From contig NZ_BAGL01000044.1 in assembly GCF_000308875.1 (NCBI RefSeq), positions 1-64,000 on the forward strand: a DNA stretch of 64,000 nt, in the 5' to 3' direction. The notes beneath the pieces are model-generated. The model was not told where the DNA came from and ran no database searches. It saw only the letters and a program-made list of their open reading frames with translations. Positions 62,094 to 64,000 of the stretch are shown here, piece by piece (position 1 is the stretch's first letter; the number at the start of each line of letters is the position of its first letter). This DNA comes from Nocardia transvalensis NBRC 15921. Its GTDB lineage: Bacteria; Actinomycetota; Actinomycetes; Mycobacteriales; Mycobacteriaceae. The position numbers were made by a program, and so were the translations under genes.

Positions 62094-63014
62094 GTGATTT
62101 CGCTCCGTCAGCATGCCGTTTCGATCGCGGCGATCTTCCTGGCCCTCGCGATCGGGCTGGTGCTGGGCGCGCAGACCTTCTGCGGGGGCCCGCTGCACGC
62201 GCAGCGCGACGACGGGCGCACCGGCGAGCTGACGTCGGAGAACGGCAAGCTGACCGATCAGCTGAACGCCGCGGACGCGTTCATCGCGCGATCGTCGGGA
62301 CAATTACTCGGCGGCACTCTGGCAGACCGGACGGTGCTGGTGTTCACCACCCCCGACGCCGACGAGGCGGATACCGAGGCCGCCACCAAGGCATTGACCA
62401 CGGCCGGTGCGGTGGTCACCGGAAAGATCGCATTGGCGGCCCCGTTCGCGGATTCCGCGCAGGGCGACCGGCTGCGCACGGCCGTCACGAACATGATTCC
62501 GGCCGGCGCCCAGTTGCAGACCGGCGCCGTCGACCAGGGCAGCCTGGCCGGCGACCTCTTGGGCCTGGCGATGCTCACCGACCCCGCCACCGGCCAGCCG
62601 CGCGCCACCGATCAGGAGCGCTCCCTGATCCTGGACACCCTGCGCGACGGCGGCTTCCTGACCGCCGACGCCCACCCCGCCCAACTGGCCGTCGTGGTGA
62701 CGGGCGACGGTGCCCACGCCGAGGAGAACAACCAGGGCTCGATCATCGCCCGTTTCGCCGGCGGCCTCAAAGCACACAGCGCCGCGGTCGTCCTGGCAGG
62801 CCGCGCCGGCGCCGCCGAGGGCGCGGGCCCCATCGCGGTAGTCCGCGGCGACTCCCAACTCGGTTCCGCCGTAACCACCGTTGACAACGTCGATCACGAA
62901 ATCGGCCGCGTGACAACAGCTCTCGGCCTCAGCGAGCAACTCGGCGGCGTCACAGGCCGATACGGCACCGGCACCAAGGCCAACTCCCTCACCGTCGCCG
63001 CCTCACCTCGCTGA
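62094..63014 (+). CDS. mctB: MctB/SteB-type outer membrane or envelope protein (Rv1698 type)
   Basis: A 306-residue secreted or anchored protein. N-terminal helix SIAAIFLALAIGLVLGAQT follows a short basic head; a coiled-coil-like segment and a larger envelope domain follow. M. tuberculosis MctB protects against copper; the Corynebacterium counterpart SteB works with SteA in cell separation. GTG at 62094 with aggggg upstream, closely linked to steA. Confidence 0.93.
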   Translation: MISLRQHAVSIAAIFLALAIGLVLGAQTFCGGPLHAQRDDGRTGELTSENGKLTDQLNAADAFIARSSGQLLGGTLADRTVLVFTTPDADEADTEAATKALTTAGAVVTGKIALAAPFADSAQGDRLRTAVTNMIPAGAQLQTGAVDQGSLAGDLLGLAMLTDPATGQPRATDQERSLILDTLRDGGFLTADAHPAQLAVVVTGDGAHAEENNQGSIIARFAGGLKAHSAAVVLAGRAGAAEGAGPIAVVRGDSQLGSAVTTVDNVDHEIGRVTTALGLSEQLGGVTGRYGTGTKANSLTVAASPR

Positions 63015-63069
63015 GGGAAGTACTCCGACCTGCGGATTCGCTTGTTTCTTCGATGGCAGCGAAACGGAT

Positions 63070-63543
63070 CTACCCGAGATAAGGCTGGTCCCGCCTTTCG
63101 GCATGGTGACGCAGCCGGAGCCGGATGGTTTCGTGAACAGGGAGGTCCGAGAGTTCGTCGGGACGGACGAACCGAACCTCCGTGCTTTCGTCGCTGATCG
63201 CGAGCTGTCCGCCACAGACCCGGCCGAGGTACGTGACGTTGAATTCTCGCCTCACCTCGCCGTCCGCATACTCGATGACATGCGCGGGATCGGTGTAGAT
63301 ACCGAGAAGACCCGTGATCTCGATATCCAATCCGGATTCTTCTTTGGTCTCCCGGACGACACACTGCTCGAGAGTTTCCCCCACCTCCATGACCCCACCC
63401 GGAAGCGCCCAATTCCCCGAGTCCCGCCGCCGCTGCATCAGAATCGCCCCCTGACCGTCGACCACCAATGCGGACCCACCCGGAACCAGGCTGTTCGCCT
63501 TCGGCGCAGTCGGATCACGGTAGTAGTCACGCCGTGCGCTCAA
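63070..63543 (-). CDS. NUDIX hydrolase
   Basis: A 157-residue protein with a complete Nudix box (GGVMEVGETLEQCVVRETKE then ESGL). It hydrolyses a nucleoside-diphosphate derivative; substrate unknown. The TTG at 63543 is chosen because aaggag lies nine bases upstream; a TTG at 63552 sits directly on that site. Its start lies inside the end of the upstream regulator gene (63527-63543), so the two are coupled. Confidence 0.88.
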   Translation of the reverse strand: MSARRDYYRDPTAPKANSLVPGGSALVVDGQGAILMQRRRDSGNWALPGGVMEVGETLEQCVVRETKEESGLDIEITGLLGIYTDPAHVIEYADGEVRREFNVTYLGRVCGGQLAISDESTEVRFVRPDELSDLPVHETIRLRLRHHAERRDQPYLG

Positions 63544-64000
63544 CCGAACCAACTCCTTGCGAGTAGAGAGTGACCGTTTCCCAGACCTGCTCGGTCTGAT
63601 CGGCGTACGACTCGAAGATGCCGTGCTGGGACAGCCGCCGCAGATGTAGTGCCGGATGCTGATAGCCGCGGGCGCGCACGAGGTAGGGAGTGACGATCAT
63701 CTGATCGTCGAACCGAAATACCGCGTTGTACAGGTGAGTGGTGTGCAGCCCGATCATGCACCCGGGATGCCGACCAGCGGGCCGAGCATGCTGAGCGCAT
63801 TACGAATCCGACCCGGCAGCGTTCCGTGCATCTGTTCGAGAGCGTCGCGCTCGGTGACGTGGTCGGAATCCGGGTCGGCGAATGCGAGACGAACCTGGGC
63901 GCCGCTCCGGCACTTCGAGGCGATGAAATCGGCGGCGTTCGGCAGCAATTCGAAGACGAACGGATAGGCGTACCCGATGATGTCTACCCGCTCCACGGCA
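63527..64000 (-). pseudogene. C-terminal part of an XRE-associated regulator, frameshifted (partial)
   Basis: Two minus-strand frames make one domain. The first (to 63754) reads VDIIGYAYPFVFELLP, IASKCRSGAQVRLAFADPDS and RIRNALSMLGPLVGIPGA, then TGA. The second (from 63757) continues MIGLHTTHLYNAVFRFDDQM, YLVRARGYQHPALHLRR. Homologous actinobacterial regulators carry both parts in one chain, so a one-base shift near 63755 is likely; the alternative is two coupled genes (atga overlap). The N-terminal HTH lies outside the window. Confidence 0.65.

Overview
The window comes from a high-GC actinomycete of the order Mycobacteriales, most likely Nocardia or a close relative. Many genes start with GTG or TTG. 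One end carries the gene order known from the M. tuberculosis Rv1691-Rv1698 region. Accessory genes include an F420-type luciferase-like oxidoreductase and two mycofactocin-coupled short-chain dehydrogenases.

Layout. Positions 1-2821 hold a 5S rRNA gene with its terminator, an Arg/Gly-rich TPR protein (Rv1691 type) and a NagD-type HAD phosphatase (Rv1692 type). Positions 56458-63014 hold the rest of that conserved block: an Rv1693-like small protein, tlyA, nadK, recN, steA and mctB/steB. About 53.6 kb of accessory DNA lies between the two halves. A regulator/NUDIX pair (63070-64000) closes the window; its regulator looks frameshifted and runs off the end.

The accessory block is a mosaic of small catabolic or detoxification modules, most with their own regulator and a readable operator. 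(a) 3181-7525: epimerase with two orphan operators, YdcF protein, hydrolase/TetR pair with a 51-bp palindrome, and an orphan ABBA aromatic prenyltransferase. (b) 7742-12076: membrane protein plus DUF2235 hydrolase, KhtT/KhtU-like K+ antiporter, nucleotidyltransferase. (c) 12104-17216: FMO-hydrolase-SDR operon, TetR and an F420-type oxidoreductase that share one 26-bp operator, so probably one regulon. (d) 22233-28612: P450, two mycofactocin-coupled SDRs, an internally deleted aldehyde dehydrogenase, a double CMD protein and TetR. (e) 30871-34993: TetR, acetoacetate decarboxylase-like protein, an aldehyde dehydrogenase remnant and a DJ-1 protein, with a 17-bp operator present three times. (f) 35143-39573: a four-gene operon of sugar porter, FUSC protein, glucose dehydrogenase-like enzyme and phosphogluconolactonase-like enzyme. 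(g) 41987-55551: mixed oxidoreductases and regulators, including a bicupin with one degenerate half and a TetR regulator fused to a resolvase-type C-terminal HTH.

Between the modules lies much gene debris: remnants of LuxR, AraC, carboxylesterase, aldehyde dehydrogenase, DUF4913, a HExxxH protein, an IS3 transposase and perhaps a recombinase. This supports repeated acquisition and decay. No intact transposase, integrase, CRISPR array or tRNA was found. The most novel items are the TetR-HTH fusion, the shared FMO/F420 regulon, the lone prenyltransferase and the tandem repeat at the left edge of the accessory block.
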